A DNA stretch of 64,000 bases from Azospirillum sp. TSH100 (GCF_004923295.1 NZ_CP039637.1:62001-126000), one strand, 5' to 3'; shown: positions 16,316 through 25,650, numbered from the stretch's first letter. Notes: generated from the sequence alone by a model not told the origin. A program made the numbers and translations.

Positions 16316-18132
16316 TCGCCGCCGCGAGCCGCAGGCATCCCATAGCCCGCCCGGTGCGACCCCCGCCGCCTCGTCGACCATGTGAACTGCGGATCGTCGA
16401 CGATCAGATGCCGATGGTCCGACAGCCGGTTGCGCTCCAGCCAGCCGACGGTCGCCTCCAGCTCCGACAGGGTCATTTCGGAGCGCGCCTTCTTCATCAG
16501 CCGCTTCAGCACGGCGTTGTAGATGTGGTAGCCGGTCGGCCCCTCGGCGACGAGGTTGTTGTCCTCGTCCTCGATCACCTGCGCCGCGACCAGCTGGCCG
16601 ATGCGCTGGCGCAGGTGATGCTCCGCCGCGCTCGGGGTCAGCGGCAACTCGCCCGGATCCCGCCCCGGCGCCCCGAAATCCGGCCCCGGCGCCACCACGG
16701 CGAAGCTCAGCGCCGTGGCGTTGGAGTCCAGCGGGATGATCTCCGGTTCCCGCTCCAGTGATCGTTCAAAGGGAAGCTCCTGCTGCGGCCTGCGCGTCTT
16801 CACCATGGCGCGGGTGCCCTGCTGGGTCTCCACCATGGTGCGGAACCGCTCGAACAGCGCGTCGGAGGGGTGGTAGACCAGCGCCCGCTGCCGGTCATAG
16901 GGGCCGCCACGCGGGTCCACCCGCGTCGCCCGCGCGATCGCCTGTTCCAGCCAGGGGCGGGAGCGGATGTGCGTCAGGCAGGCGACATGGGTGATCGACG
17001 GCGCGTCCAGCCCCTCGTACGCCATGGCGACGGAGACCAGCACCGCCGGCTCCGGCCGCAGCCGGAAAGCGGCCACCACCTCCTGCGCGTCGCGGCATTC
17101 GGAGATGGCGAGCCGCGCCATGCGGCCGGCCTGCGCCTTCGGCATCCAGCCTTGCAAAGTCTCCAGATAGAAGCGCGCCGTCTCCTGGTCCGGTGCGATC
17201 ACCAGCAGCTTGCCCAGCCCCGCATCGTCGTGCCCGGCCGGCAGCTTCAGCTCCGCCCGCCGCTTCGCCCGATGTTCCCGGCAGGAACGATAAGCCTCGC
17301 GCAGCATCGCCTGGGCGAAGCCGGTGCGAAGTGCTGTGAACAGGGCGTCCCTCGTGTTCTCCCCCGCCTTCGACAGGGCATCGACCCAGCGGTTGGTCCG
17401 CTCCGCATCCAGCCAGGAGGCCGTCCCGTCCATCGCCCCGAAGGTGACGGGCAGGATCGCCTTTTCCGCCAGCGCCTGCCGGCGCGAATAGCCGACCACC
17501 GCCCAGCCCGGCGCCTTGAAGTCGATCTCCCGCACCTTCCTCGTCCCCTGCGGCGCCCGGTAGGGCAGCCACAGGATCGGCCGGCCGTCGGCGCGCTCCA
17601 GCGTCCCGCTCATCAGCAGCCGGGCCGACGCGTTCTCCAGCAGCGGCAGGATCGACCGGCTCCACGCCGTTTCCTCCTCCACCGCCATGCCGCGGTCGGT
17701 GTCGAAGACCGCCGGCAGATGGTGCAGCTCGTCCACCGCCAGCAGGTAGCGGTGGCGGCGGAACTCCTGCAGATGCAAATCCGGTGCGGCGGCGACCGCC
17801 TGATAGGTGGTGACGTAACCCTGCAACCCGCGGCAGAGATCGCGCCCGTTCTCCGCCGCGCGGAGGGCGATGGTGTGTCCCAACAGCTCGCGCCAGCGCG
17901 GATCGACGAAAGCCTCCTCCGCCTGCTGGCGCAGGCTGTCGCGCGGCACGATCCAGCAGACGCGGTCGATCCGCGCCGCCTTGTGCAGCGCCGCCGCCAT
18001 GATGACCGGCAGCAGCGATTTCCCCCCGCCGGGCGTCACCGCCGCCAGAACGTCGCGAACCTCCGTCTGCTCCTGGCCGATGGCGTCGGCGATGGCGCTG
18101 ACCAGTTGCTGATGGGTTCTCAGCTGCGGCAT
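16282..18132 (-). CDS. DEAD/DEAH-box helicase-family protein
   Basis: A 616-residue superfamily-2 helicase. Walker A is TPGGGKS near residue 34, Walker B is VDELH near residue 133, motif III is LLMSGTLER, and motifs V/VI are visible as VAMAYEGLDAPSITHV and WLEQAIARATR. The C-terminal third (after about residue 440) shows no motif I know. The layout is like the helicase subunits of type III restriction or phage-type enzymes, but no methylase or nuclease gene is adjacent. The last residues (RIPSPPRGEG) are translated from a dispersed intergenic repeat. It may be an orphan defence or DNA-repair helicase; the role is unknown. Confidence 0.8.
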   Translation of the reverse strand: MPQLRTHQQLVSAIADAIGQEQTEVRDVLAAVTPGGGKSLLPVIMAAALHKAARIDRVCWIVPRDSLRQQAEEAFVDPRWRELLGHTIALRAAENGRDLCRGLQGYVTTYQAVAAAPDLHLQEFRRHRYLLAVDELHHLPAVFDTDRGMAVEEETAWSRSILPLLENASARLLMSGTLERADGRPILWLPYRAPQGTRKVREIDFKAPGWAVVGYSRRQALAEKAILPVTFGAMDGTASWLDAERTNRWVDALSKAGENTRDALFTALRTGFAQAMLREAYRSCREHRAKRRAELKLPAGHDDAGLGKLLVIAPDQETARFYLETLQGWMPKAQAGRMARLAISECRDAQEVVAAFRLRPEPAVLVSVAMAYEGLDAPSITHVACLTHIRSRPWLEQAIARATRVDPRGGPYDRQRALVYHPSDALFERFRTMVETQQGTRAMVKTRRPQQELPFERSLEREPEIIPLDSNATALSFAVVAPGPDFGAPGRDPGELPLTPSAAEHHLRQRIGQLVAAQVIEDEDNNLVAEGPTGYHIYNAVLKRLMKKARSEMTLSELEATVGWLERNRLSDHRHLIVDDPQFTWSTRRRGSHRAGYGMPAARGGDRIPSPPRGEG

Positions 18133-18306
18133 TCCACCCTGCTGGCTGTGGCACGAGGGAGGAGCAAGCCTAAATTCCCGCGAGTCCCCAGGTCATGAGC
18201 GCAATCGAAGGCAATGGGCCCCATCGGGAGTAGGGCCGTCTCCGGTCGGGGCCAGCGGTTCGAGCCCTCTAAGCCCAATGAGGAAGCACAGCCGCATACT
18301 GACGTA

Positions 18307-18328
18307 CGCACCTAAAATTCCGCACCTG
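18307..18328 (+). promoter_or_regulatory. second copy of the lacI-promoter motif
   Basis: ACGCACCTAAAATTCCGCAC resembles GCGCACCTCAAAATGCCGGC of the operator 92 bases downstream. It may be an upstream half-operator or remnant for the LacI-type regulator. Confidence 0.35.
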
Positions 18329-18388
18329 CGAACCAGCCAACCCCGACCTTGGATCGGCCGAAAGTCAGTGCTGGAACCGCCTCCGGTT

Positions 18389-18410
18389 TTTTGAGTTGCG
18401 CACCTCAAAA
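18389..18410 (+). promoter_or_regulatory. probable operator of the LacI-type xylose regulator
   Basis: The palindrome TTGAGTTGCGCACCTCAA, extended by TT and AA outside, pairs at 10 of 11 positions around a central CG. The central CG is characteristic of LacI-family operators. It ends 21 bases before the regulator start, fitting autoregulation. Confidence 0.6.
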
Positions 18411-18431
18411 TGCCGGCATATGGTTCGCGCC

Positions 18432-19505
18432 ATGAACAATCAAGCCAGCGATGCGCCCCCCGGTGATGCGCCCATGACCCTGCGCGACGTGGCCGCCGCC
18501 GCCGGCGTCAGCCTTGCGACCGCCGACCGGGTGGTCAACGGGCGGCCCGGCGTCAGCGCCAAGACCGCGCGCAAGGTGCATGAGGCGGTGCAGCGGCTGG
18601 GCTTCCGTCCCCTGGCGGCGGCGGCGGAGCTGGCGCGGGCACGGTCCTGGCGCTTCGCCGTGATCCTCCCCGGCGGCGGCAACCGCTTCATGATGGACAT
18701 CGCCGACAACATCCGTTCCCAGGCCGACTGGTTCCGCGCCCGGCGCATCGGGGTGGAGATCATCGAGGCCGACGTGTTCGACGCCGACACCCTGGCTGAG
18801 CAACTGGCCGCCCTGCCGGGCCGCTTCGACGGCGTGGCGCTGGTGGCGCTCGACCATCCGCGCATCCGCGCCGCCATCGACGATCTGGTCGAGGGTGGCA
18901 TGGCGGTGGTGACGCTGGTGTCGGACGCCCCCTCGTCGCGGCGCCAGCATTATGTCGGCATCGACAACATCGCCGCCGGCCGCACCGCCGGCTCGCTGGT
19001 CGGCCGCTTCCTCGGTCCCCCGCGCGCGGGTGAACCCGGCGGCGCCGTCGGCATCATCACCGGATCGGGCAGCCTGCGCGACCATGCCGAACGCCGCTTC
19101 GGCTTCGGGCAGGTGCTGGCGGAGGAATATCCCCACCTGACCCGCCTGACCCCGGTGGAGGGCCGCGACGATCCGGAGCGCAACCGCGATCTGGTCCGCC
19201 GCATGCTGGCGGACACGCCCGATCTGGTGGCGATCTACAACACCGGCGAGGGCTCCGTCGGCATCGGCGAGGCGCTGGCCGAGGCCGGCCTCGCCCGCAA
19301 GATCCTCTGCGTCGGGCACGAACTGACGCCGGCCACCCGCCGCATGCTGCTGGACGGCACCTTCGCCGCCCTGGTCGCCCAGGATCCGGGGCACGAGGTG
19401 CGCTCGATGGCGCGGGTGCTCCACGCCCTGGTTGCCGGCCAGGAGATCGTCGCGGCGCAGGAACACATCCGGGTCCAGGTCATCCTGCGCGACAACCTGC
19501 CCTGA
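18432..19505 (+). CDS. LacI-family transcriptional regulator (putative xylose regulator)
   Basis: A 357-residue LacI-type regulator. The HTH is at residues 15-40 (MTLRDVAAAAGVSLATADRVVNG), followed by the hinge helix and a periplasmic-binding-like sugar domain (residues 75-350, with YVGIDNIAAGRTAGSLVGRF and VCVGHELT-like segments). The xylose kinase starts 70 bases downstream and the whole xylBAFHG set is co-directional, so it probably senses xylose. I chose the ATG at 18432; ATG codons at 18420 and 18474 are alternatives and none has a good ribosome site. A central-CG palindrome lies just upstream. Confidence 0.85.
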   Translation: MNNQASDAPPGDAPMTLRDVAAAAGVSLATADRVVNGRPGVSAKTARKVHEAVQRLGFRPLAAAAELARARSWRFAVILPGGGNRFMMDIADNIRSQADWFRARRIGVEIIEADVFDADTLAEQLAALPGRFDGVALVALDHPRIRAAIDDLVEGGMAVVTLVSDAPSSRRQHYVGIDNIAAGRTAGSLVGRFLGPPRAGEPGGAVGIITGSGSLRDHAERRFGFGQVLAEEYPHLTRLTPVEGRDDPERNRDLVRRMLADTPDLVAIYNTGEGSVGIGEALAEAGLARKILCVGHELTPATRRMLLDGTFAALVAQDPGHEVRSMARVLHALVAGQEIVAAQEHIRVQVILRDNLP

Positions 19506-19566
19506 CGGGCGCCAAGAACATGCCCTGACGGGCATCAGGAACACGCCCGCAAGGGCATCAGAAAAG
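19502..19566 (+). repeat. 23-bp tandem repeat between lacI and xylB
   Basis: CTGACGGGCGCCAAGAACAT at 19502-19524 recurs as CTGACGGGCATCAGGAACAC at 19525-19547, and a partial third unit (GCAAGGGCATCAGAAAAGG) follows. The first unit includes the regulator's stop codon. The repeat occupies nearly the whole gap before xylB. Confidence 0.75.
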
Positions 19567-19575
19567 GTCGACGGC

Positions 19576-21027
19576 ATGTTTCTCGGGATCGACATCGGCA
19601 CATCGAGCGTCAAGGCGGTTCTGACCGACGCCGATGGGGCCGTCGCCGCCAGCGCGTCCCGCCCCTGCACCGTCTCCCGCCCCCATCCCCTGTGGTCGGA
19701 GCAGGAGCCGGAGGACTGGGTATCCGCCGCCATCGCCGCGGTGGACGAGCTGGCCGAACGCCAGCCCACGGCCCTCGCCGCCGTGCTCGGCATCGGCTTC
19801 TCCGGCCAGATGCACGGCGCGGTTCTGCTGGGCATCGACAACCGGGTGCTGCGTCCCGCCATCCTGTGGAACGACGGCCGCTCCCACCGCCAGTGCGCGA
19901 CGCTGGAGGAAAGCCTGCCGACGCTGCGGGCGATCAGCGGCAACATCGCCATGCCCGGCTTCACCGCTCCCAAACTGCTGTGGGTGGCGGAGGAGGAACC
20001 GGACATCTTCGCGGCGCTGACCAAGGTGCTGCTGCCCAAGGCCTATGTCCGCTGGCGCTTCACTGGTGTCATGGTGGAGGAGATGTCGGACGCCTCCGGC
20101 ACGCTGTGGCTCGACGTGGCGCGGCGCGGCTGGTCGGACGACCTGCTCGCCGCCACCCGCCTGACCCGTGCCCATATGCCGGATCTGGCGGAAGGATCCG
20201 ACGCCGTCGCCCAACTGTCGCCTGAGCTGGCCCGGCGCTGGGGCATGAAAACGCCGCCGCTGGTGGCGGGCGGGGCGGGGGATTGCGCCGCCAGCGCCGT
20301 CGGCCTTGGCGCCATCACCCCTGGCGACGGCTTCCTCAGCCTCGGCACCTCCGGCGTGCTGTGGCGGACGACCGACCGTTTCCTGCCCAACCCGGCGATG
20401 GCGGTCCATGCCTTCTGCCACGCGCTGCCCGGCGTCTGGCACCAGATGGGGGTCATGCTGTCGTCCGCCGCCTCGCTGGCCTGGGCCGCCTCCACCCTCG
20501 GCGCGCCGGAGGCCGACCTGCTGGCCCCGCTGGGCGACGCCGTCGACGGCCCCTCGCCGGTCGCCTTCCTGCCCTATCTGTCGGGCGAGCGCACCCCCCA
20601 CAACGACGCCACCGTGCGCGGCCTGTTCGCCGGCCTGTCGGCGGAAACCACACGCGACGCGATGGTCCAGGCGGTGCTGGAAGGCGTCGCCTTCGCCGCC
20701 CGGGACAATCTCGTCGCGCTGGGCGAGGGTGCTCCGACCGCTTTTGATCTGGCCGGCGGCGGCTCCCGCTCCCGGCTGTGGGCGCGCATCTGCGCCGATG
20801 TCCTCGGCGTCACCATCCACCGCATCGAGGACGGCGAGGTCGGGGCGGCGTTGGGCGCCGCCCATCTCGGCCGCATGGCGGCGACGGGAGAATCTCCCGC
20901 CACCGTCTGCCGCAAGCCCCGCCGTCTTGAGACCTTCACCCCCGATCCGGCCCGCGCCGACGCGTACAGCCAGGCCTGGCTGCGCTGGCGCCGGCTCTAC
21001 CCCCTTGCCAAGGAGTTCGCGTCTTGA
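19576..21027 (+). CDS. xylB: xylulokinase
   Basis: A 483-residue FGGY-family kinase that phosphorylates D-xylulose. Motifs: the N-terminal phosphate loop MFLGIDIGTSSVKAVLTD, the substrate loop FSGQMHGAVLL, WNDGRSHRQC with the catalytic Asp, and the second ATPase part VAGGAGDCAASAVGLG, SLGTSGVLW and DLAGGGSRSRLWARI. The length is normal. The ATG at 19576 gives the conserved family N-terminus. Its stop overlaps the start of xylA (TTGA), so the two are translationally coupled. Confidence 0.95.
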   Translation: MFLGIDIGTSSVKAVLTDADGAVAASASRPCTVSRPHPLWSEQEPEDWVSAAIAAVDELAERQPTALAAVLGIGFSGQMHGAVLLGIDNRVLRPAILWNDGRSHRQCATLEESLPTLRAISGNIAMPGFTAPKLLWVAEEEPDIFAALTKVLLPKAYVRWRFTGVMVEEMSDASGTLWLDVARRGWSDDLLAATRLTRAHMPDLAEGSDAVAQLSPELARRWGMKTPPLVAGGAGDCAASAVGLGAITPGDGFLSLGTSGVLWRTTDRFLPNPAMAVHAFCHALPGVWHQMGVMLSSAASLAWAASTLGAPEADLLAPLGDAVDGPSPVAFLPYLSGERTPHNDATVRGLFAGLSAETTRDAMVQAVLEGVAFAARDNLVALGEGAPTAFDLAGGGSRSRLWARICADVLGVTIHRIEDGEVGAALGAAHLGRMAATGESPATVCRKPRRLETFTPDPARADAYSQAWLRWRRLYPLAKEFAS

Positions 21028-22346
21028 GCACCGCCTCTTTCTTCGGCGACCTGTCCCCCGTTGCCTATCGCGGGCCGGACAGCCGCGACCCGCTGTCCTA
21101 CCGCTGGTACGACAAGGACCGCGTGGTGCTGGGCAAGCGGATGGAGGACCATCTGCGCCTGGCCGCCTGCTACTGGCACAGCTTCTGCTGGCCGGGCGGC
21201 GACCCCTTCGGCGGCGAGACCTTCCTGCGCCCCTGGATGCGCCCCGGCCAGGATCCGATGGCGGCGGCGCGCGCCAAGGCCGACGTCGCCTTCGAGATGT
21301 TCCGCCTGCTCGACATCCCCTATTTCTGCTTCCACGACCTCGACGCCGCGCCGGAGGGCGACACGCTGGCCGAGAGCGTCGACAATCTGAAGGCCATCAC
21401 CGAGCTGTTCGCGGCCAAGATGGATACCGCCAAGGTCCGGGTGCTGTGGGGCACCGCCAACCTGTTCTCCCACCGCCGCTACATGGCGGGTGCCGCGACC
21501 AACCCGGATCCGGACGTCTTCCTCTATGCCTGCGGGCAGGTCCGCGCCGCGCTGGAGGCGACCCATGCGCTGGGCGGCGCCAACTACGTCATGTGGGGCG
21601 GCCGCGAGGGCTATGAGACGCTGCTGAACACCGACCTGAAGCGCGAGCTGGACCAGATGGGCCGCTTCCTGGCGATGGTGGTCGAGCACAAGCACAGGAT
21701 CGGCTTCAGCGGCCCGATCCTGATCGAACCGAAGCCGCGCGAGCCGACCAAGCACCAGTACGACTTCGACGTCGCCACCGTCTACGGCTTCCTGGAACGC
21801 TACGATCTGCTGGCCGACGTGCGGGTGAACATCGAGCAGAACCACGCGATCCTGGCCGGCCACAGCTTCCAGCACGAGGTGGCGCTGGCCCTGGCGCTCG
21901 GCATCTTCGGCTCGCTCGACATGAACCGCGGCGACGGGCTGCTGGGCTGGGACACCGACCAGTTCGCCAACGACATCGGCGAACTGACGGTGGTGATGCA
22001 CGACATCCTGAAGGGCGGCGGCTTCACCACCGGCGGCCTGAATTTCGACGCCAAGATCCGCCGCCAGTCGCTCGACCCGGCGGACCTGCTGCACGGCCAC
22101 ATCGGCGGCATCGACAGTTGCGCCCGCGCCCTGCTGCAGGCGGCGCAGATGCTGGAGGACGGCGCCCTGACCAAGCCGCTGGCCGAGCGCTACGCCGGCT
22201 GGGACGGCGCGGAGGGCCAGGCGATCCTGTCCGGCAAGCGCGACCTCGCCACGCTGGCCGAACGGGCGCTGACCTCGGGCATCAACCCCCAGCCGCGCTC
22301 CGGCCGGCAGGAGTATCTGGAGAACGTCGTCAACCGCTACGTCTGA
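21024..22346 (+). CDS. xylA: xylose isomerase
   Basis: A 440-residue class II xylose isomerase that converts D-xylose to D-xylulose. Active-site segments are clear: YFCFHDLD with the catalytic His near residue 102, LIEPKPREPTKHQYDFD with metal-binding Glu and Lys, NIEQNHAILAGHSFQHEV, and DMNRGDGLLGWDTDQFAND. The start codon is TTG at 21024, overlapping the xylB stop by four bases. With xylB it forms the isomerase route into the pentose phosphate pathway rather than the oxidative route common in other alphaproteobacteria. Confidence 0.95.
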   Translation: MSTASFFGDLSPVAYRGPDSRDPLSYRWYDKDRVVLGKRMEDHLRLAACYWHSFCWPGGDPFGGETFLRPWMRPGQDPMAAARAKADVAFEMFRLLDIPYFCFHDLDAAPEGDTLAESVDNLKAITELFAAKMDTAKVRVLWGTANLFSHRRYMAGAATNPDPDVFLYACGQVRAALEATHALGGANYVMWGGREGYETLLNTDLKRELDQMGRFLAMVVEHKHRIGFSGPILIEPKPREPTKHQYDFDVATVYGFLERYDLLADVRVNIEQNHAILAGHSFQHEVALALALGIFGSLDMNRGDGLLGWDTDQFANDIGELTVVMHDILKGGGFTTGGLNFDAKIRRQSLDPADLLHGHIGGIDSCARALLQAAQMLEDGALTKPLAERYAGWDGAEGQAILSGKRDLATLAERALTSGINPQPRSGRQEYLENVVNRYV

Positions 22347-22359
22347 ACCGTCAACAGTA

Positions 22360-22387
22360 TCCCCTCTCCCCCCCGGGGAGAGGGGGA
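22360..22387 (+). repeat. dispersed intergenic repeat, copy D (simple palindrome)
   Basis: CCCCTCTCCCC and GGGGAGAGGGG form an 11-bp stem around a short C-rich centre between xylA and xylF. It is the plain form of the repeat found at 16128, 35110, 57560 and 60019. It could reduce transcription into or stabilise mRNA around the transporter genes. Confidence 0.75.
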
Positions 22388-22453
22388 TATCGGAGACTTC
22401 TCGTCGATCAACAAGGCCGCCATGACCGGACGGCCACATAAGGAGGAAACACG

Positions 22454-23512
22454 ATGAAGCACCGCCTCACCGCTACCGCCGCCGGCCTGTTCCTGACGCT
22501 GGCAGCCGCGACCACCATGACCTCGACGGCGGCGCTGGCCGCCGGCACCACCGTCGGCGTGTCCTGGTCCAACTTCCAGGAGGAGCGCTGGAAGACCGAC
22601 GAGGCGGCGATCAAGGCCGTGATCGAGAAGGCCGGCGGCACCTACCTGTCGGCCGACGCCCAGTCCTCGCCGGCCAAGCAGCTGTCGGACATCGAATCGC
22701 TGATCTCGCGCGGCGCCAAGGCGCTGATCATCCTGGCCCAGGACAGCGACGCCATCCGCCCGGCGGTGGAGAAGGCGGCGGCGGAGGGCATCCCGGTGGT
22801 CGGCTATGACCGGCTGATCGAAATCCCGTCGGCCTTCTACATCACCTTCGACAACAAGGAGGTCGGCCGCCTCCAGGCGCGCAGCGTCTTCGCGATGAAG
22901 CCGAAGGGCAACTACGCCTTCATCAAGGGCAGCTCCACCGACCCCAACGCCGACTTCCTGTTCGCCGGCCAGATGGAGGTGCTGAAGGCCGCCATCGACC
23001 GCGGCGACGTCAAGAATGTCGGCGAGGCCTACACCGACAAGTGGCTGCCGGCCATCGCCCAGCAGAACATGGAGCAGATCCTGACCAAGAACGGCAACAA
23101 GGTCGATGCCGTGGTCGCCTCCAACGACGGCACCGCCGGCGGTGCGGTGGCGGCGCTGGCGGCGCAGGGTCTGGCCGGGACCGTGCCGGTGTCGGGCCAG
23201 GACGGCGACAAGGCGGCGCTGAACCGCATCGCGCTCGGCACCCAGACGGTGTCGGTGTGGAAGGACGCCCGTGAACTCGGCCGCCGCGCCGCCGAGATCG
23301 CCATCGATCTGGCCGGCGGCAAGAAGATGTCCGCGATCGCCGGCGCCACCACCTTCGACGGCGGTCCGAAGAAGCAGAAGATGACCTCGCTGTTCCTCAC
23401 CCCGATCGCCATCACCAAGGACAACCTCAATCAGGTGATCGACGCCGGCTGGGTGACCAAGGACGTGGTCTGCCAGGGTGTGAAGCCGGGCAGCGTCAAG
23501 GCCTGCAACTGA
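22454..23512 (+). CDS. xylF: D-xylose ABC transporter, substrate-binding protein
   Basis: A 352-residue periplasmic sugar-binding protein with a signal peptide at residues 1-29. The mature part is a type I periplasmic-binding fold with XylF signatures: GVSWSNFQEERWKTDEAAIK, LIILAQDSDAIRPAVEKA, VVGYDRLI and VASNDGTAGGAVAAL. AAGGAGG stands 8 bases before the ATG, the strongest ribosome site of the region, as expected for an abundant binding protein. Its stop overlaps the permease start by one base. Confidence 0.95.
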   Translation: MKHRLTATAAGLFLTLAAATTMTSTAALAAGTTVGVSWSNFQEERWKTDEAAIKAVIEKAGGTYLSADAQSSPAKQLSDIESLISRGAKALIILAQDSDAIRPAVEKAAAEGIPVVGYDRLIEIPSAFYITFDNKEVGRLQARSVFAMKPKGNYAFIKGSSTDPNADFLFAGQMEVLKAAIDRGDVKNVGEAYTDKWLPAIAQQNMEQILTKNGNKVDAVVASNDGTAGGAVAALAAQGLAGTVPVSGQDGDKAALNRIALGTQTVSVWKDARELGRRAAEIAIDLAGGKKMSAIAGATTFDGGPKKQKMTSLFLTPIAITKDNLNQVIDAGWVTKDVVCQGVKPGSVKACN

Positions 23513-24834
23513 TGGCGGAACCGTCCACCACCCTGTCCCCGGCGCCTTCTTCGGAAGCGCCGGCCGGACGGCGGGCCGGCATCGGCGACGCCCTGCGCGC
23601 GCTGGAGCTGGACACCCGCATGGTCGGGATGATCGGGGCGCTGGCCATCGTCTGGATCGGCTTCGACATCCTGACCGGCGGCGCCTTCCTGACCCCGCGC
23701 AACCTGTGGAACCTGTCGGTGCAGACCGCGTCGGTCGCCGTGATGGCGACCGGCATGGTGCTGGTCATCGTCACCCGCAACATCGACCTGTCGGTGGGCT
23801 CCATCCTGGGCTTCACCGGCATGGTGGTCGGCGTGCTCCAGGCCCGCATCCTGCCGGAGATCTGGGGGTTCGACCATCCGATGACCTGGGTGGTGGCGGT
23901 GCTGGCGGCGATCGCCGTCGGCGGGGCGGTGGGGGCGATGCAGGGCGCCGTCATCGCCTATCTCGGCGTGTCGTCCTTCATCGTCACGCTGGGCGGACTG
24001 CTGGTGTGGCGCGGTGCGGCCTGGTGGGTGACCACCGGCCAGACGGTGGCGCCGATGGACGGCCTGTTCAAGCGGCTGGGCGGCGGCTTCGAGGGCGCCA
24101 TCGGCGCCGGTCCCAGCTGGGCGGTCGGCATCGCCGCCGTCCTGCTGTCGGTCGCCGCCATCCTGGTGACGCGGCGGCGGCGGGCCGGCTTCGGCTTTCC
24201 CGTCCGGCCCTTGTGGGCGGAGGGGGTGGTGATCCTGCTGGTCGCCGCCGCCATCGTCGGCGCCGTGCTGGTGGTCAACGCCTATCCACTGCCGATCCCG
24301 GTGGTGCGCCGCATGATGGAGGCGCAGGGTCTGTCCACCGACGGCACGCTGCCCTTCGTCGCCCACGGCTTCGCCATCCCGGTGCTGATCGCGCTGGCGG
24401 TGGGGGTGGCGATGACCTTCCTGTCGCGGCGCACCCGCTTCGGCCGCTACGTCTTCGCCATCGGCGGCAATCCGGAGGCGGCGGAGCTGTCGGGCATCAA
24501 CACCCGCCGGGTGATGGTGATGGTGTTCGGGCTGATGGGGGCGCTGTGCGGCCTGTCCGCCTGCATCGCCACCGCCCGGCTGAACGCCGCGACCAACGCC
24601 AACGGCACGCTGGACGAGCTGTACGTCATCGCCGCGGCGATCATCGGCGGCACCTCGATGGCCGGTGGCGTCGGCACCATCCTCGGCGCGATGCTGGGCG
24701 CCATGGTGATGCAGTCCCTGCAATCCGGCATGGTGCTGCTGGGGGTGGACGCGCCGATGCAGAACATCGTCGTCGGCCTCGTGCTGGTCGCGGCGGTCTA
24801 TGTCGACACGCTCTATCGCCGGGGGTTGAAATGA
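23512..24834 (+). CDS. xylH: D-xylose ABC transporter, permease
   Basis: A 440-residue permease of the ribose/xylose class with about ten membrane segments after a 30-residue cytoplasmic leader. Family motifs include FLTPRNLWNLSVQTASVAVM, VTRNIDLSVGSILGFTGMVV, and GNPEAAELSGINTRRVM near residue 320 facing the ATPase. It lies between the binding protein and ATPase genes with overlapping stops and starts on both sides (TGATG and ATGA). Confidence 0.94.
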   Translation: MAEPSTTLSPAPSSEAPAGRRAGIGDALRALELDTRMVGMIGALAIVWIGFDILTGGAFLTPRNLWNLSVQTASVAVMATGMVLVIVTRNIDLSVGSILGFTGMVVGVLQARILPEIWGFDHPMTWVVAVLAAIAVGGAVGAMQGAVIAYLGVSSFIVTLGGLLVWRGAAWWVTTGQTVAPMDGLFKRLGGGFEGAIGAGPSWAVGIAAVLLSVAAILVTRRRRAGFGFPVRPLWAEGVVILLVAAAIVGAVLVVNAYPLPIPVVRRMMEAQGLSTDGTLPFVAHGFAIPVLIALAVGVAMTFLSRRTRFGRYVFAIGGNPEAAELSGINTRRVMVMVFGLMGALCGLSACIATARLNAATNANGTLDELYVIAAAIIGGTSMAGGVGTILGAMLGAMVMQSLQSGMVLLGVDAPMQNIVVGLVLVAAVYVDTLYRRGLK

Positions 24835-25646
24835 GCGCTCTCACAACGGCAATACCAGGGGCGGAGCCGCAGGCGGCCACCGCCCCGCTGGTGGAGATGC
24901 GCGACGTCTCCATCGCCTTCGGCGGCATCAAGGCGGTGGACGGCGTCAGCATCGACCTCTACCCCGGCGAGGTGGTCGGGCTGCTCGGCCACAACGGCGC
25001 CGGCAAATCGACGCTCATCAAGATCCTGTCCGGCGCCTATGCCGCCGACCATGGCGAGATCCGGGTGAACGGCGAGCCGGTCCACATCGCCAGCCCGCGC
25101 GACGCCAAGCGCTGCGGCATCGAGACGATCTACCAGACCCTCGCCCTGGCCGACAATGTCGACGCCGCCGCCAACATCTTCCTCGGCCGCGAAAAGCTGA
25201 CCGCCTGGGGCACGCTGGACGACCACGCGATGGAGGCGGAGGCGCGCAAGGTGATGGGCCGCCTGAACCCGCATTTCCGCCGCTTCAAGGAACCGGTGAA
25301 GGCGCTGTCCGGCGGTCAGCGCCAGTCGGTCGCCATCGCCCGCGCCATCCATTTCGACGCCCGCGTCCTGATCATGGACGAACCGACCGCGGCACTCGGC
25401 CCCGCCGAGACCCGTCAGGTCGGCGAGCTGGTGAAGCAGCTGAAGCAGGAGGGGATCGGCATCTTCCTGATTTCCCACGACATCCACGACGTGTTCGATC
25501 TGGCCGACCGCATCCATGTGATGAAGAACGGCAAGCTGGTCGGCACCGCCCGCGTCGCCGACGTGACGCAGGACGAGGTGCTGGGCATGATCATCCTCGG
25601 CAAATGCCCGCCGGGAGCGGTCCCCGGACCGGGTGCGGCGGCCTGA
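24831..25646 (+). CDS. xylG: D-xylose ABC transporter, ATP-binding protein (single domain)
   Basis: A 271-residue ABC ATPase with Walker A GHNGAGKST near residue 50, signature ALSGGQRQSVAIARA, Walker B VLIMDEPTA and the switch His in LISHDIHDV. It carries one nucleotide-binding domain, whereas enterobacterial XylG has two in about 510 residues; single-domain forms occur widely in alphaproteobacteria, where they act as homodimers. The ATG at 24831 overlaps the permease stop. It ends the xylose unit. Confidence 0.92.
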   Translation: MSALTTAIPGAEPQAATAPLVEMRDVSIAFGGIKAVDGVSIDLYPGEVVGLLGHNGAGKSTLIKILSGAYAADHGEIRVNGEPVHIASPRDAKRCGIETIYQTLALADNVDAAANIFLGREKLTAWGTLDDHAMEAEARKVMGRLNPHFRRFKEPVKALSGGQRQSVAIARAIHFDARVLIMDEPTAALGPAETRQVGELVKQLKQEGIGIFLISHDIHDVFDLADRIHVMKNGKLVGTARVADVTQDEVLGMIILGKCPPGAVPGPGAAA

Positions 25647-25650
25647 CCGC

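Noticed and set aside
18241..18285. tRNA-like T-arm sequence GGTTCGAGCCC
   Set aside because: There is no pairing acceptor stem, anticodon arm or CCA-side context around it. It may be an integration-site relic, but a tRNA gene cannot be supported.
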